A DNA stretch of 64,000 nt, from NCBI GenBank assembly GCA_002104905.1, contig MCFE01000380.1, positions 20,219-84,218 of the forward strand. Direction: 5' to 3'. The translations under genes were made by a program, and so were the position numbers. Below the pieces are notes generated by a model. The model searched no databases. It saw only the letters and a list, made by a program, of their open reading frames with translations, and was not told the origin of the DNA. Of this stretch, positions 35,764 through 45,965 are shown one piece after another. The stretch is from Basidiobolus meristosporus CBS 931.73 (lineage: Eukaryota > Basidiobolomycota > Basidiobolomycetes > Basidiobolales > Basidiobolaceae). The stretch's first letter is position 1. Each line of letters opens with the position of its first letter.

Positions 35764-37233
35764 TCCCTCTCATGGTTGCACTTCTCCATCCCATGCGTAA
35801 TCTCGTGAAGATAGATTCATTTTTCCAAGACGATCGTCGCAACCAATATCTAGCACAATCATAGTCCTAATCGTAGTAATCATAGCCATAATCATAATCA
35901 TAATAATACCACCACATTCTGCCCATCAACGTGTTGGAACACGAGCTCACAAGAATTACTCATTTCGACTAACTGAGCACCAAGAGCATTGCTGTGCTAC
36001 ATTGGGTTCGTCTTTTATACATAAACTTTGGGCGAATACGTCATCCAGTCCAAATCTCCACAAACACCATCAATGATATTGATGTCTTGGAATGCTAAAT
36101 TAACAAACAGACACGGATCTGACCCGCTGGATGAACCATACCACGAATGTTCCGGCCCTAAAAGGAAAACTGGATTGGGGAATGTTCATGTTGCGACTGT
36201 AGACGGATTTGGGGGAGAGGTGAAAATGACCATGTTGCGTTGGTGGTAAAGCCGGTATTTGCTGGCAAATGATAATTGGCTTGGCCAATGGATGAAATAA
36301 ACTTTCGACGTGTTGATCTATCACCACAAATTCCATCCTAAAAAATAATAGATGGATTAACCATTGCAGGCCTGGCCAATCAACCGAGGCTGGGACTCAA
36401 CATGCTCAACAGACAAGATGGAAACTGCCGTATTCATAATGGCCGTATTCATTAATGCCTACCTATCCGTGTCCAGCGGTCACATGTCGAGGAATATATT
36501 AAGAGAGGGGTTACACGGATGGTGGATATGGCTTATCTCAACTTTAACATAAGCGGTTGGTAATGCAAGGCCGAGTCTAAGCAAGCCAAGCCAGGATCAT
36601 CCTCGTCGACAGCAATAGCGCTTGCTCGACCTCTATCTCGCTCCCACACTGCACTCGAATCTTACCGAGGCCCGGTACATTCATCGAAAATCCATTCGGG
36701 AGGAATCATCTAATACGGCCGGGGGCCGCGTATGATGAGGTGTGGGTGTGCAACGATACCGACCCCAGATGAGATGTTTATCAATATAATCGTAACCAGA
36801 TCGACATATATGAAAGCCAATCGGGTTAGGACGTACTGATATCATCAACCTGTAGAAACCTTCCATGATTATATCTGAAGCTAAAATGCGATGGGCCTGC
36901 CAAAATTGGCCCAATTAGCCGAGGATTGGTGACTGATCTCAGGCTTGATTGCGACAGAAAACATTACTTCGCGGCTCGTTTTATTCAATCTTGCTTTTGC
37001 TTTGTAATGCGAGGTTGGAATGTGCATCGATTATCAGGAGCAGTTTAGTTATTTCAGATATATTACAAGATGGCAATGGACTGGAAAACACCGAGAATTT
37101 GTACATAGAGTAACGGCTAAATGTCTATGAGAGTGGAGTGTAGCCCGGGGAGGGGGGATAGAAGTAATAACGGTTGCACACAGGCACTGTGGGTGGGTGG
37201 GGCGGCAAAAGCTCGATATGGCTTGGCCATCGC
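35764..37233. other. 1.5 kb intergenic
   Basis: A simple ATAATCATA-type run near 35870-35912 lies beyond the glyoxal oxidase stop. Otherwise nothing recognised. Confidence 0.5.
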
Positions 37234-37851
37234 TCATGGTAAATCCTCTTTGGACCCTGGGCGTCGCATGGCCAGCTTGATTCCTTGCTTCGCGAAGCTT
37301 TTCGAGAGTTCGGTGATGACCGTAACTCCGGGGAAGGATTTCGCTGGATATACTGAAAACGGTGCCGAGTATACCCATGTCCGTACCATGGAATGTGGGA
37401 ACTGGTCGGTCTGGCTAAGATCCGTAAATAGAAACCTCAAGCAGTATTTGCCCTCCGTCCTGATGGATAGATCCGGAAAAATAAAAAAAATCCCTTTTTC
37501 GCCGTTGTGGTCGCTAAGGTTGTATGCCGAAGAAACCAAAGAACCAACTAGATTTCTGGAATACACCCCCTTGTCGCTGGTCACAAAAGCAGAGCTCGCC
37601 CCCTGTCTCGTGTGGGTGCCCGACGTGCTGAGCAGGACGTTGCAATCCTTTTGACAATCAGAGGACCATAAATCTACGTGAACAACGAAGGATGTTGAAT
37701 CGATAGGGATGCTGTTTGGTGACCCGTCCTCCTTTAATGTAATGAGTTTGACGATGGGTGGTGGATCTATAGGTCTTCTATCTCGTTCGCCAAACCCGCA
37801 CATCCTGGCACGCTCGGGCTGCTGAACAACCTCTAGCTTGTATTCTAACAT
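37234..37851 (-). CDS. Velvet-domain regulator
   Basis: A 205-residue intronless protein that is almost only a velvet domain. QQPERARMCGFGERDRRPID with PPPIVKL is the family signature, and LVGSLVSSAYNLSDHNGEKG, FFIFPDLSIRTEGKYCLRF and KSFPGVTVITELSKSFAKQG complete the fold, which resembles the Rel/NF-kB DNA-binding domain. Velvet proteins work as homo- or heterodimers in the nucleus and control sporulation and secondary metabolism. The size and absence of an insertion in the domain resemble VosA/VelC-type more than VelB, but I do not assign a subgroup. No separate localisation signal is obvious. Confidence 0.92.
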   Translation of the reverse strand: MLEYKLEVVQQPERARMCGFGERDRRPIDPPPIVKLITLKEDGSPNSIPIDSTSFVVHVDLWSSDCQKDCNVLLSTSGTHTRQGASSAFVTSDKGVYSRNLVGSLVSSAYNLSDHNGEKGIFFIFPDLSIRTEGKYCLRFLFTDLSQTDQFPHSMVRTWVYSAPFSVYPAKSFPGVTVITELSKSFAKQGIKLAMRRPGSKEDLP

Positions 37852-39395
37852 CTGGTGGTATAAAGGTATATGAACAAGACGTCTATATGAGGTGGGGTGA
37901 GTGTCAAAATTCTGATGCTGAGCTAAGAGAAGATGAACATTATATATCTAGGAGCTACCATGTACTGTCATTCTCTACCGCTACCGAATTTGATCCCATT
38001 CTTGCCTAATCGAGCCCCACCGTTCCAAATTCCTCCGTTCTCTTCGAATCCATATCTAGAGTACCTGCTATTTCAAACGAAAGATTATCCTGCCAAATAT
38101 ATTGTGTACTACAGACATCTAGACACAGAAACTGGATTAGGAAAAGACGAAAGAAATCAAATAACCCACTACATGAAACCACATAAATTCCTCAGAAACA
38201 CAGTGTAGACAGAATACAAATCATATCGCGATTGGGCAGCAACATGGAAATCGTGCACTAGAATGCGCGTTGTTGTGCGATGGTGTGAAATGTAGCTTTC
38301 CCTCTGAAATGATGCAAAACCAATTTAGCTGTCGCATATGAACATTTTTATGCAATACTGGATTGATGGTGCACACTGCTTGTGTGCAGTATTATCGATT
38401 CATTGTCCTGAAATATAGTGCTTCCACCTCCGCTGTGTTGGCGGCTTTCAACTCAGTCCGGAAGTTGTCTTGTCCATAAAGAAAGAGATGAGTAGAGGTG
38501 CTTTTGAAATGAGAGGAAGCTTGCCTCCTGATGCTTCCACCCCCGCAGATTACGAGGGGAGGATACATAATAGATGGTCATTGGCCTGCGAGCCAAACTA
38601 GGTGTAGAGGCTCAACCAAACAACCTGGTTGCTTCTTCTTAAGCACTCATTCTCGTGCTAGTTCAACTATGGAAGCAACAAGGCTCGTCACCTTGGGTGC
38701 TATCATTGCTCAGGGTGGCTATAAAAGGGGTTTTTTTGAAAATAATAAGAATATTTTAGGAAATGGAAATACAACTATTTAGCCATGAATGACTCTAGTA
38801 TGTAGTCAAATCTATGTACACCTAGTTGCGTAAACAAAATGGTGCCATCTCCATAAAAGGAGTTGGATATGGTTTATCGAATCGAGCAAGAGCGAGTGGT
38901 GAAGGATAAACTCTCTTCCATGGCCGATGTCAAGAGGATGTACTTTTTAAGTAGCTTTAAGGTGGTATTGGCTTTTCTTGAATGGTATATCCCCAAGCGG
39001 CCGTAGAAATGAACTAATCTAATCTCCTTAGGCTCCAGTGAATGGCTCGGGAAGGTTAGAGCCGAGAAAAAATTGGAGTGTTCCTTCGACGGGCTCATGG
39101 AGTTCATTTGATTTTGATTACCTAAGTGGCTTAGCCTGTTGTTTGGCGATTCCCTGTGTAGAGCGTTCAGATGCAGGTAAATTGCTTGGCCAATAGGGTT
39201 GAGCAATCTAGGGATGCCGTATTTTACATTGGCTCCCTTTCGTGGGTCTGTCTTTAATCTACGTATTCTTGTGTCTTCGCTCTAACTCACCTAACCTATT
39301 TATAACCCTAATAATACGTTAAAATTTCGCTGTTTTCTTTCTTACCCAGTTTTTTGAATCCTTTCCACGCACCGCGTGACTTCTTCGCAAACGCT
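37852..39395. other. 1.5 kb intergenic between velvet and NmrA-like genes
   Basis: Divergent pair separated by a long gap. Short frames at 37933-38208 and 39206-38874 have no motif support. No repeat seen. Confidence 0.5.
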
Positions 39396-40334
39396 ATGGA
39401 TCAACAGGATACTGTCATAGATTTGTCGCCAACTTTGCGGGTTCTAATAGTAGGAGGGAGTGGTACTTTGGGAAGCCAGTTAGTGAGTGAATTGGCAAAA
39501 GTACGGAGCCCGCGCATCCAGATATCCGTATTAGTTAGAGAAAGAGGGAGACTCCCATTTGATGAACAATTTCTGGTCGACAAAAAAATCTCTGTATATG
39601 AAGGCAACCTGGATGACGAGCTAAGCTTGCTCACAGCTTGCGAAAACCAAGATGTTGTTGTATCTACGGTGCAGGGTGACAGAGGGGTCATCGTTAACGG
39701 ACAACAAAATCTCCTGAAAGCTTGCCTAGAAGCCAAAGTCACCAAGTTCATCCCCTCCGATTATTGTCTGGATTATTTCCTATTACCTACAGGGATTAAT
39801 AGAGAGCTTGACTGGAGGAAGGAATTTGCTGGTTGGGCGATCAAGCACAAGAGCGAGCTGGCGGTCGTACATCTCTTGACTGGCATTCTGACCGAGGCGG
39901 TTTTCGGGTTTCTGAAAGTTTGGGATTCCGTTGAGCGAAAATTCCGAATCTTTTCTGATCCCGACACCAGATTTCCCATGACTAGCTTGGATGACATAAC
40001 TCGGTTTATCGTCGAGGCCGTCTTAGAGCCCGAAATAGTGGGTAAACTGCCGGTATGCGGAGAGGATATTTCATTTGCCGAGATAGCCGAGCGGTTCGAG
40101 CTTGTCAATCAGGAGAAGGTTGAAGTTGTTCAGATTGGAGACGTCTCGAATCTTGAGAGTAAGGTACAGGAGATGAACCTACGCGAAGAAAAAGATACCG
40201 AAGAGCTTATACGACTTGAGTATTTATTGCCAATAATGAAGGGAGAGGCTAGGTTTGAGGAGCTGAAGAATTCCGTCTTTACCTCGTTTAAACCCCGTTC
40301 CTTCGAGCAGTGGTTAATGAAACATCGAATTTAG
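39396..40334 (+). CDS. NmrA-like / isoflavone reductase-like NAD(P)-binding protein
   Basis: A 312-residue single-exon protein. The Rossmann motif VLIVGGSGTLGSQLVSELAK is near the start, followed by VLVRERGR, which supplies the basic residues that hold the NADP phosphate, and VVSTVQGD and KFIPSDYCLDY, typical of the NmrA/isoflavone reductase group of atypical short-chain dehydrogenases. In enzymes of this group a Lys acts later in the sequence; none is placed confidently here. Members are either redox sensors that bind transcription factors or reductases of small aromatic compounds; which applies cannot be told. The ATG at 39396 is the first in frame. Confidence 0.87.
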   Translation: MDQQDTVIDLSPTLRVLIVGGSGTLGSQLVSELAKVRSPRIQISVLVRERGRLPFDEQFLVDKKISVYEGNLDDELSLLTACENQDVVVSTVQGDRGVIVNGQQNLLKACLEAKVTKFIPSDYCLDYFLLPTGINRELDWRKEFAGWAIKHKSELAVVHLLTGILTEAVFGFLKVWDSVERKFRIFSDPDTRFPMTSLDDITRFIVEAVLEPEIVGKLPVCGEDISFAEIAERFELVNQEKVEVVQIGDVSNLESKVQEMNLREEKDTEELIRLEYLLPIMKGEARFEELKNSVFTSFKPRSFEQWLMKHRI

Positions 40335-40637
40335 TCTTAATCTGATATCGATACTGCCCTACGCATTCTAGTAACCAACACTACTAATGTATATAACCAA
40401 GCAAATAAGACAAAGTACAAATATTCCTTTATTCTACGTCAAAGGTCATATTTTGGGATGTTGTGCTCGATGAGGTCGTTTAGACTTTGAGAATACTTTG
40501 AAATTGGTACCTGTGAGCGTTGCTCAATCGAAAATCCATGTATATACAGTTTTCCACATAGGCGCATCTAACCAGGCGGTCGTTCGTTGAAACGCAACTT
40601 GGGCCAGTGCGCATCTAGATGTACGGAGTTCTCGGGG
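40335..40637. other. Gap between NmrA-like gene and NEDD1
   Basis: 303 bases containing the two convergent 3' ends. Nothing else seen. Confidence 0.5.
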
Positions 40638-43474
40638 TCAATACAGGCTCTTTAGGCGATTGTTCTCCTCACGTAACCGCTTCAGTTCTTCTTCCATCTT
40701 TTGATGTTGACCTACTTGAATCTGAAGCCAATCCTCGCGCATCTCTTCCTGTTGGTTTAGAGCAAATAATTGTAGCAGTGTCAACAATGGTGGTTGGTAA
40801 GCAATTGTTAAACTGTCAAAAGGTCATCTTGCCTGGTGAATAAACATCTGTCGAACCATCTCCAATTGCATCGTCTTTAGCTCTTCTCGTATCGACACTT
40901 GTGCCTCAGTAATATATTCTCGAAGACATTCCTGTACCACCTGTTGAACCACTTGTACTTGCTTATCTGTAAAATGGCTAGTTGCTTCGCCAGATTCTCG
41001 ATGCGACAGATAGCCATTTAGTCGAGAGGAAATTTCTGACGTGTTACGGCCGTGGGGGTTAAGAAATCCACCAGAAATACTGCGTGTGGTAGATAATTTC
41101 CCACTGCTATCCGGCACCTACGAGCATTGTTGTGTTGGAAAAAGATTGTACAATATTGGCGAGTTATCGTAGAGTAGTTTACCTCGTTGAACATCTTCGT
41201 GGGAGAGTACGGGCTTTTAAGGTTGCCAGGGATACTGTTGCCAATACCTCTTGGGGTGCTTAGCGAGCCAACTGGTGTGCTGCACAAAGCGTCAGTGTGC
41301 TGGGAGATGTTCGTTGGTGTTGCAGGGCCACCGGTTGCGGATATACTTCTCAGACGTGGTTCATCATCACTATTCATTAGCTCATTGGCATAGCTACTTC
41401 CAGCTACTATCATTGATTTAGGCCGAGTTCGTTGACGGGAGCCATTACTGCGAGCGGACAAAGGTGTTATGCTGGGCGACCTCAATGATTCTACTGAGCA
41501 ATGAAATGAGCGTCAGTGGTGATATAATAGTAATTTCGAGTTGCTACCGTACCTAGATGCTTGTCACGCGTGGGTGAGTACCCAATCGGACTGTCCATAG
41601 TGAATCTACGTGTCTCGGGTGACAAAGACTCATCTAAGAAGGGGGTTAAATTGCCTGTTGCAAAGTAAGTTAGGCATATTGATCAATCTTTACCTAGTCG
41701 ATACGTAGGCTTCATCTGAAACCTTGATTCATCGATCGTAGAATCTAGATCTTCTGCACCCGGCAAAGAGGGACCCTTTCGGTGGCGAGCTTTGGATATT
41801 GGAGATTAGTGCCATATGCTTGATGTACAAGTTAACAATGGGTGCTCACACTCATGAAGCAAAGACATTGAGGCAAAATCCACACTTGGTGAATCAAATA
41901 AAGGGCTGTCAAGTGGGTTGTTTCTGAGAACGCTGGAGCGCATAGTGTTGCCTGTAATTCTGGCGATACCAGGATTTCTTTTCATGGTTGGTGTTTTGAT
42001 TGAAATCCCAGGCTAGAGCAGTTAGATCAGTATGTGATACGCAGAGTATGTGTTTTCGGTAGTGATTACCTGATATAAGATACATTTGATGCGATCTCCT
42101 TCTATTTGAGTCGTTTTGATGGGCTCCTTGAGGTCTAGTTTATAAGCGAATATGACTCCTACGAGCACAACATCTGAGTATTTTGTTTCGGATCTCTTGT
42201 ATTTGATTGTAGACTCACCCTGATTTGTGCCAACAAGAAAAATAGGGGATTCGGCTGTGCATGCCAAAGTGGTTAGTGGAGCCGGTGCCGTCCAAGTTCG
42301 AACAGACCTACACCAACGAGTAGAATTGCATTCAACGTTAATTCAACCACAGCCACATGGATGCTAATGAAGACATTACCGTTTGCGTTCAACGTCGAAG
42401 ACAAAAATCTTTCTATCTAAGCCAACTGAACATAACATCATATGGTTGAATGGAGAGAATTGGAGGCCAGTGACTGGCGCACGATGAACACCACGTTCGA
42501 TGTGTACTGTTCGTGGAAGTTCCTGAGTGTTCCAAAAATACAAGTGCCCATCATCTCCCGCCGCTACTAAATGATGTCGCTTGGCAGAAAACTCGAGGTG
42601 AACTAGGCGCTATATACATACGAGTCAATTGATATTTATGGGATCCACTCAAGAAACTAGCAAGGAGCTACCTCTGGTGCCTCATGGACAAGTTTTGTTG
42701 ACGTGTTTTTCATCAAATTATGAAGAAAGAGAGCATTATCAGTATCTAATGATGCTAAGAAATTTTCATCCCCATTGATGGATATCTCTGTGATTGAGCC
42801 ATGATGCACTTGCTGCATTCAACAAATGTGTTAGGTGTCAAGCCAAACGAATTGTGAAATTGTGTAGTACCTCGATTTTGTCTACAAATTCATACGAGTT
42901 GCAGTCTAGACAGCGTAGAATACCAGAGCTTCCTCCCATCCAAAGGCGACCAGAACGTGGAGCAAATCGAATCACCTCAACATCCTCTTGCAACTAGATA
43001 CATGCAATGAGATTGCTGGCTGGGTAATCAATCAATATGTTACCATTAGCTTTACCTGCTGTTTATCCCATTGCTCCAATAATACATAGTTATCACCATC
43101 TTGACGGTACAGTGATATGGTATGCTGAACATCTAAAACGGCAAGGATTGAGTCTATGAAGCAACGAAGTTATGGAACTTTTAGAGAAGACAGGGAGGCA
43201 GAAGATACAATGTTCAACTCTTTTCAAAAAAGATACTCTCCGAACTCCAGCATATTGATTTCGCTTCAGCATATAATGGCAACGAGTTTGTCAGGTCCAT
43301 CTCTGATGCCTGATTCCACCAGGAAATATCACTCTTAGAGCCTGTTTCAGGGACCGCAAAACGGTAGGTCGTCAGTGATTTTGAGCTGACAATCAACGAA
43401 CCGCGAGTGTATGAGCTGATGCTTTTTGAGGTGTTCATGCTAGGCGTATTTAAATTTGAATGGAGCCTTGACAT
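40638..43474 (-). CDS. NEDD1: NEDD1 (GCP-WD) gamma-tubulin recruiting WD40 protein
   Basis: Many short exons. It starts MSRLHSNLNTPSMNTSKS and runs through WD40-type blades, for example RLVHLEFSAKRHHLVAAGDD with GHLYFWN and HRAPVTGLQFSPFNHMMLCS. A Ser/Thr-rich middle with many SP sites follows (SPSITPLSARSN). The C-terminal coiled coil REELKTMQLEMVRQMFIHQ resembles the conserved helix of NEDD1 that binds gamma-tubulin, and the protein ends EEELKRLREENNRLKSLY. NEDD1 brings the gamma-tubulin ring complex to centrosomes and spindles. Exon limits were read by eye in only part of the gene; the start and stop are supported by frame. The C-terminal helix after a seven-bladed propeller is the main reason for the call. 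Confidence 0.75.
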
Positions 43475-44022
43475 CGATATCGCGAAAAGCTGTTTCTATA
43501 AGTGTCTGCTGGTGTTTGTGCTCGAAATGTAAAAAAGTCCTGCTAGAGCAAATGATCGAGGTTGGAATGTGGAGGTCAACTCTTGTCGAGTAAATTCACT
43601 GGCTATTGTGAGTGAGTACGTGTGAAGCTTATTAGAGGGTAACAAAGAAAGGACATGCACGTCACACTAGTTACCTGAGATCGTTCTATGAAGCTGACGG
43701 ATCTTTAAAGTGACACTAGTAATAGGCTTGGGATTAAATCGGCGTGTTTATGTTATCTTGAGCATACAAATTCAACACATTTGTTTTGGTGTTTGTTGGT
43801 TTGTCATTGGATCCACATATGTGGAATCAACTCAATAGGGGGTGAGATGCGAAGTTGATTGCTCAAATATCTTGGTGGATGATTGATAATAGCATATGAG
43901 TACAGTGTAAACGAATGCTCAGATTTATTTGGTCTTCACTGAGGATTTTCAACTTTTGTACAAACCAGTGATCAAAGAATGTTTATTAAGTGCAAAACAT
44001 GCAGTGTACTTCTCTCCAGAAT
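43475..44022. other. NEDD1 promoter and pinin 3' flank
   Basis: 548 bases, AT-rich. No other gene or repeat recognised. Confidence 0.45.
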
Positions 44023-45357
44023 CTACTCTTTTTGAGTTGCCTCGATGTCCATAGAAGATGTGGTTTGCTCTGATTCTGTTGGTGGCTGCTCGTTTTGATC
44101 GTTTGGTGATTTCTGCTCAGCTGGATTTTCCGACGCCGTTGTCTCTGGTTTGTTGCTAGTGGAGTCTGTCTCTTTGTTGCTTGACGTTACCTCGGACGCT
44201 GTCCCATCATCCATCATATGATCTTCGGACTGTGAGAGAGCTTCTTGGTCCATGCGTTCTTCCTCCAAATCTTGCTGTTCTAATTTCTTAAACTCTTCCT
44301 CTACCGCCTTTTTCTGTTCAGAAATGGTATCCATGTGCCGCCCAGATGGTTTGGCTGGTAGGTAATAAAGTGCGGGTTTTGTCTTTGTTGCTAAGAAGCC
44401 GGCAAGTTTGGTCTTTTGATTCTTCAAGCTTTCTCTCTTTGAATGGTGATGGATATTAGTGCGAAGTTTAAGGGTTGGGAGTTGGAGGTTACAAAGTTAC
44501 TTTACCAACTCGCTTTTGCGCTTGCGCTCATCTATTTTCCGTTGAGCCATGATCTTTTCTTTGCGGGATTCTTGTTCGATTTTGACCTTTTCCGCTAGCT
44601 CCTCTTTCTCTTTCTTTAACTTCTCCTGAAGCTTTTGCTCTAGTTTCTCTCTTTTGATTTCCTGTTTGAATGTAAAAGCTTACTTCAGCACACACGTACG
44701 CCAAAGGTGCAGAGTCGGATTTGCAAACTTACCGCTTCGCTTTTATGCTTTGATTGATCTTTGATTTTGTTCAGCGTCCCCAGAAGCATTCCAAACATAC
44801 GTTGTCCTCTACGCTTGACCTCTTTATCCTCTACTAGACGTGGTCTCTTCGCTTCTGGAGAATCTTCAGTATTTGAGGTCTAGAACAAAGCATGGTTCAG
44901 TTACGTGTAATTCTTGAACTGTCGGCCCGCTGCTTTGTGTACGAACCTTGTTTTCCGTTGTATCTTGTTCAGCTGCAGTATCATCACGGTCCGAGCTAGC
45001 GTCACTCAAGCGTCGCTTCAAGGTATTGTCGGCTAGATCGTCAACATTTTTCTCTTTCTCTTCTCTGAGATTAGTGCTAGTTTCATCTTTCGATGGTTCA
45101 TTCGTCTCAATCTGCGCGCTGGATTCACTAGAGTCGAACATTAATGAAAAGTAAATCGAAGTCAGTTACCCATCAACACGGTGAAATGCGCGTTAATTTG
45201 GTGACGAAAAAGGTTTAAATTGCTCGATTCCAAGTAACATGACACACATCAATATGAAATCAACACCATTTCTCCGCATACTAATTCGCTTCTAATCAAA
45301 GAGAAAGATCTACCTTTCTACATTTTGAGTAACTTCATCGCGTCTATCGACCTCCAT
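44023..45357 (-). CDS. PNN: Pinin (SDK/memA domain) splicing-associated protein
   Basis: About five exons. The first is short (MEVDRRDEVTQNV, from 45357) and joins in phase to SESSAQIETNEPSKDE. The pinin/SDK/memA domain follows: RRGQRMFGMLLGTLNKIKDQ, then a lysine- and glutamate-rich helix (KREKLEQKLQEKLKKEKEEL), and the characteristic TKTKPALYYLPAKPSGR. The C-terminal 90 residues are Ser/Thr/Glu-rich and disordered. Pinin is an exon-junction-complex peripheral factor in nuclear speckles in animals; a nuclear RNA-processing role is inferred here. Domain order matches the family. Confidence 0.82.
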
Positions 45358-45965
45358 ATTGCAAGGGATTGATATCTTAAATTATAAAGAATGAGATACT
45401 ATATGGAAGGATTAAACTACGTATTTGAAAGGGTACGCGGATACACTAACGTTTGTTCAAGATACTGAGAAAAAAATGAAGATATATGAGTGACGATACT
45501 CCAGGCAAATTCCATACTATTCGAAGTGAATTTATTGAAATATCAATCGGATTTAATTAATAGTGACTAACTTTAAACCACTAGATGCTCGCAAGTTTGT
45601 TTATTATCATTCCGTGAAGCAAGTCCATAGACATCATATCACAATGCATGATCACTTGCTACACTTGGACACTATTCCATACTCAGCTTAAAGGTCATGT
45701 GGGTTATTATCATTCAAGATGTCTGCCCTGTAGAGAATGCGCCTCAAACGAACAGGAGAAATAGATGAATAAATTTTGAAAGATAGAGAAACGAGCCAGT
45801 AAACTAGCTATCAGAAGTAGGTAACAGATGCCGAAAGAATACATCTAGGTTTGAATGTTGATTATGTAGAAACGATGACCACGCAGGAGCGTCAGGAAGT
45901 GATCAAGATGTATGGATGAAAATTCTTTACATTTGTTGATGTGTGTAGTTCACATTGACCAAACA
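45358..45965. other. Pinin upstream region
   Basis: 608 bases between the pinin start and the stop of the LisH-WD40 gene. Nothing else recognised. Confidence 0.45.

Noticed and set aside
37121-37654. 177-residue plus-strand open frame
   Set aside because: It is the complement of the velvet gene, which has a clear domain; the plus frame has no motif.
38874-39206. 110-residue minus-strand frame upstream of the NmrA-like gene
   Set aside because: No domain, no clean start context, low-complexity; chance open frame in AT-rich DNA.
37234-40334. Velvet plus NmrA-like plus glyoxal oxidase as a metabolite cluster
   Set aside because: There is no synthase or other backbone enzyme, and gaps are over 1 kb; the genes are only neighbours.
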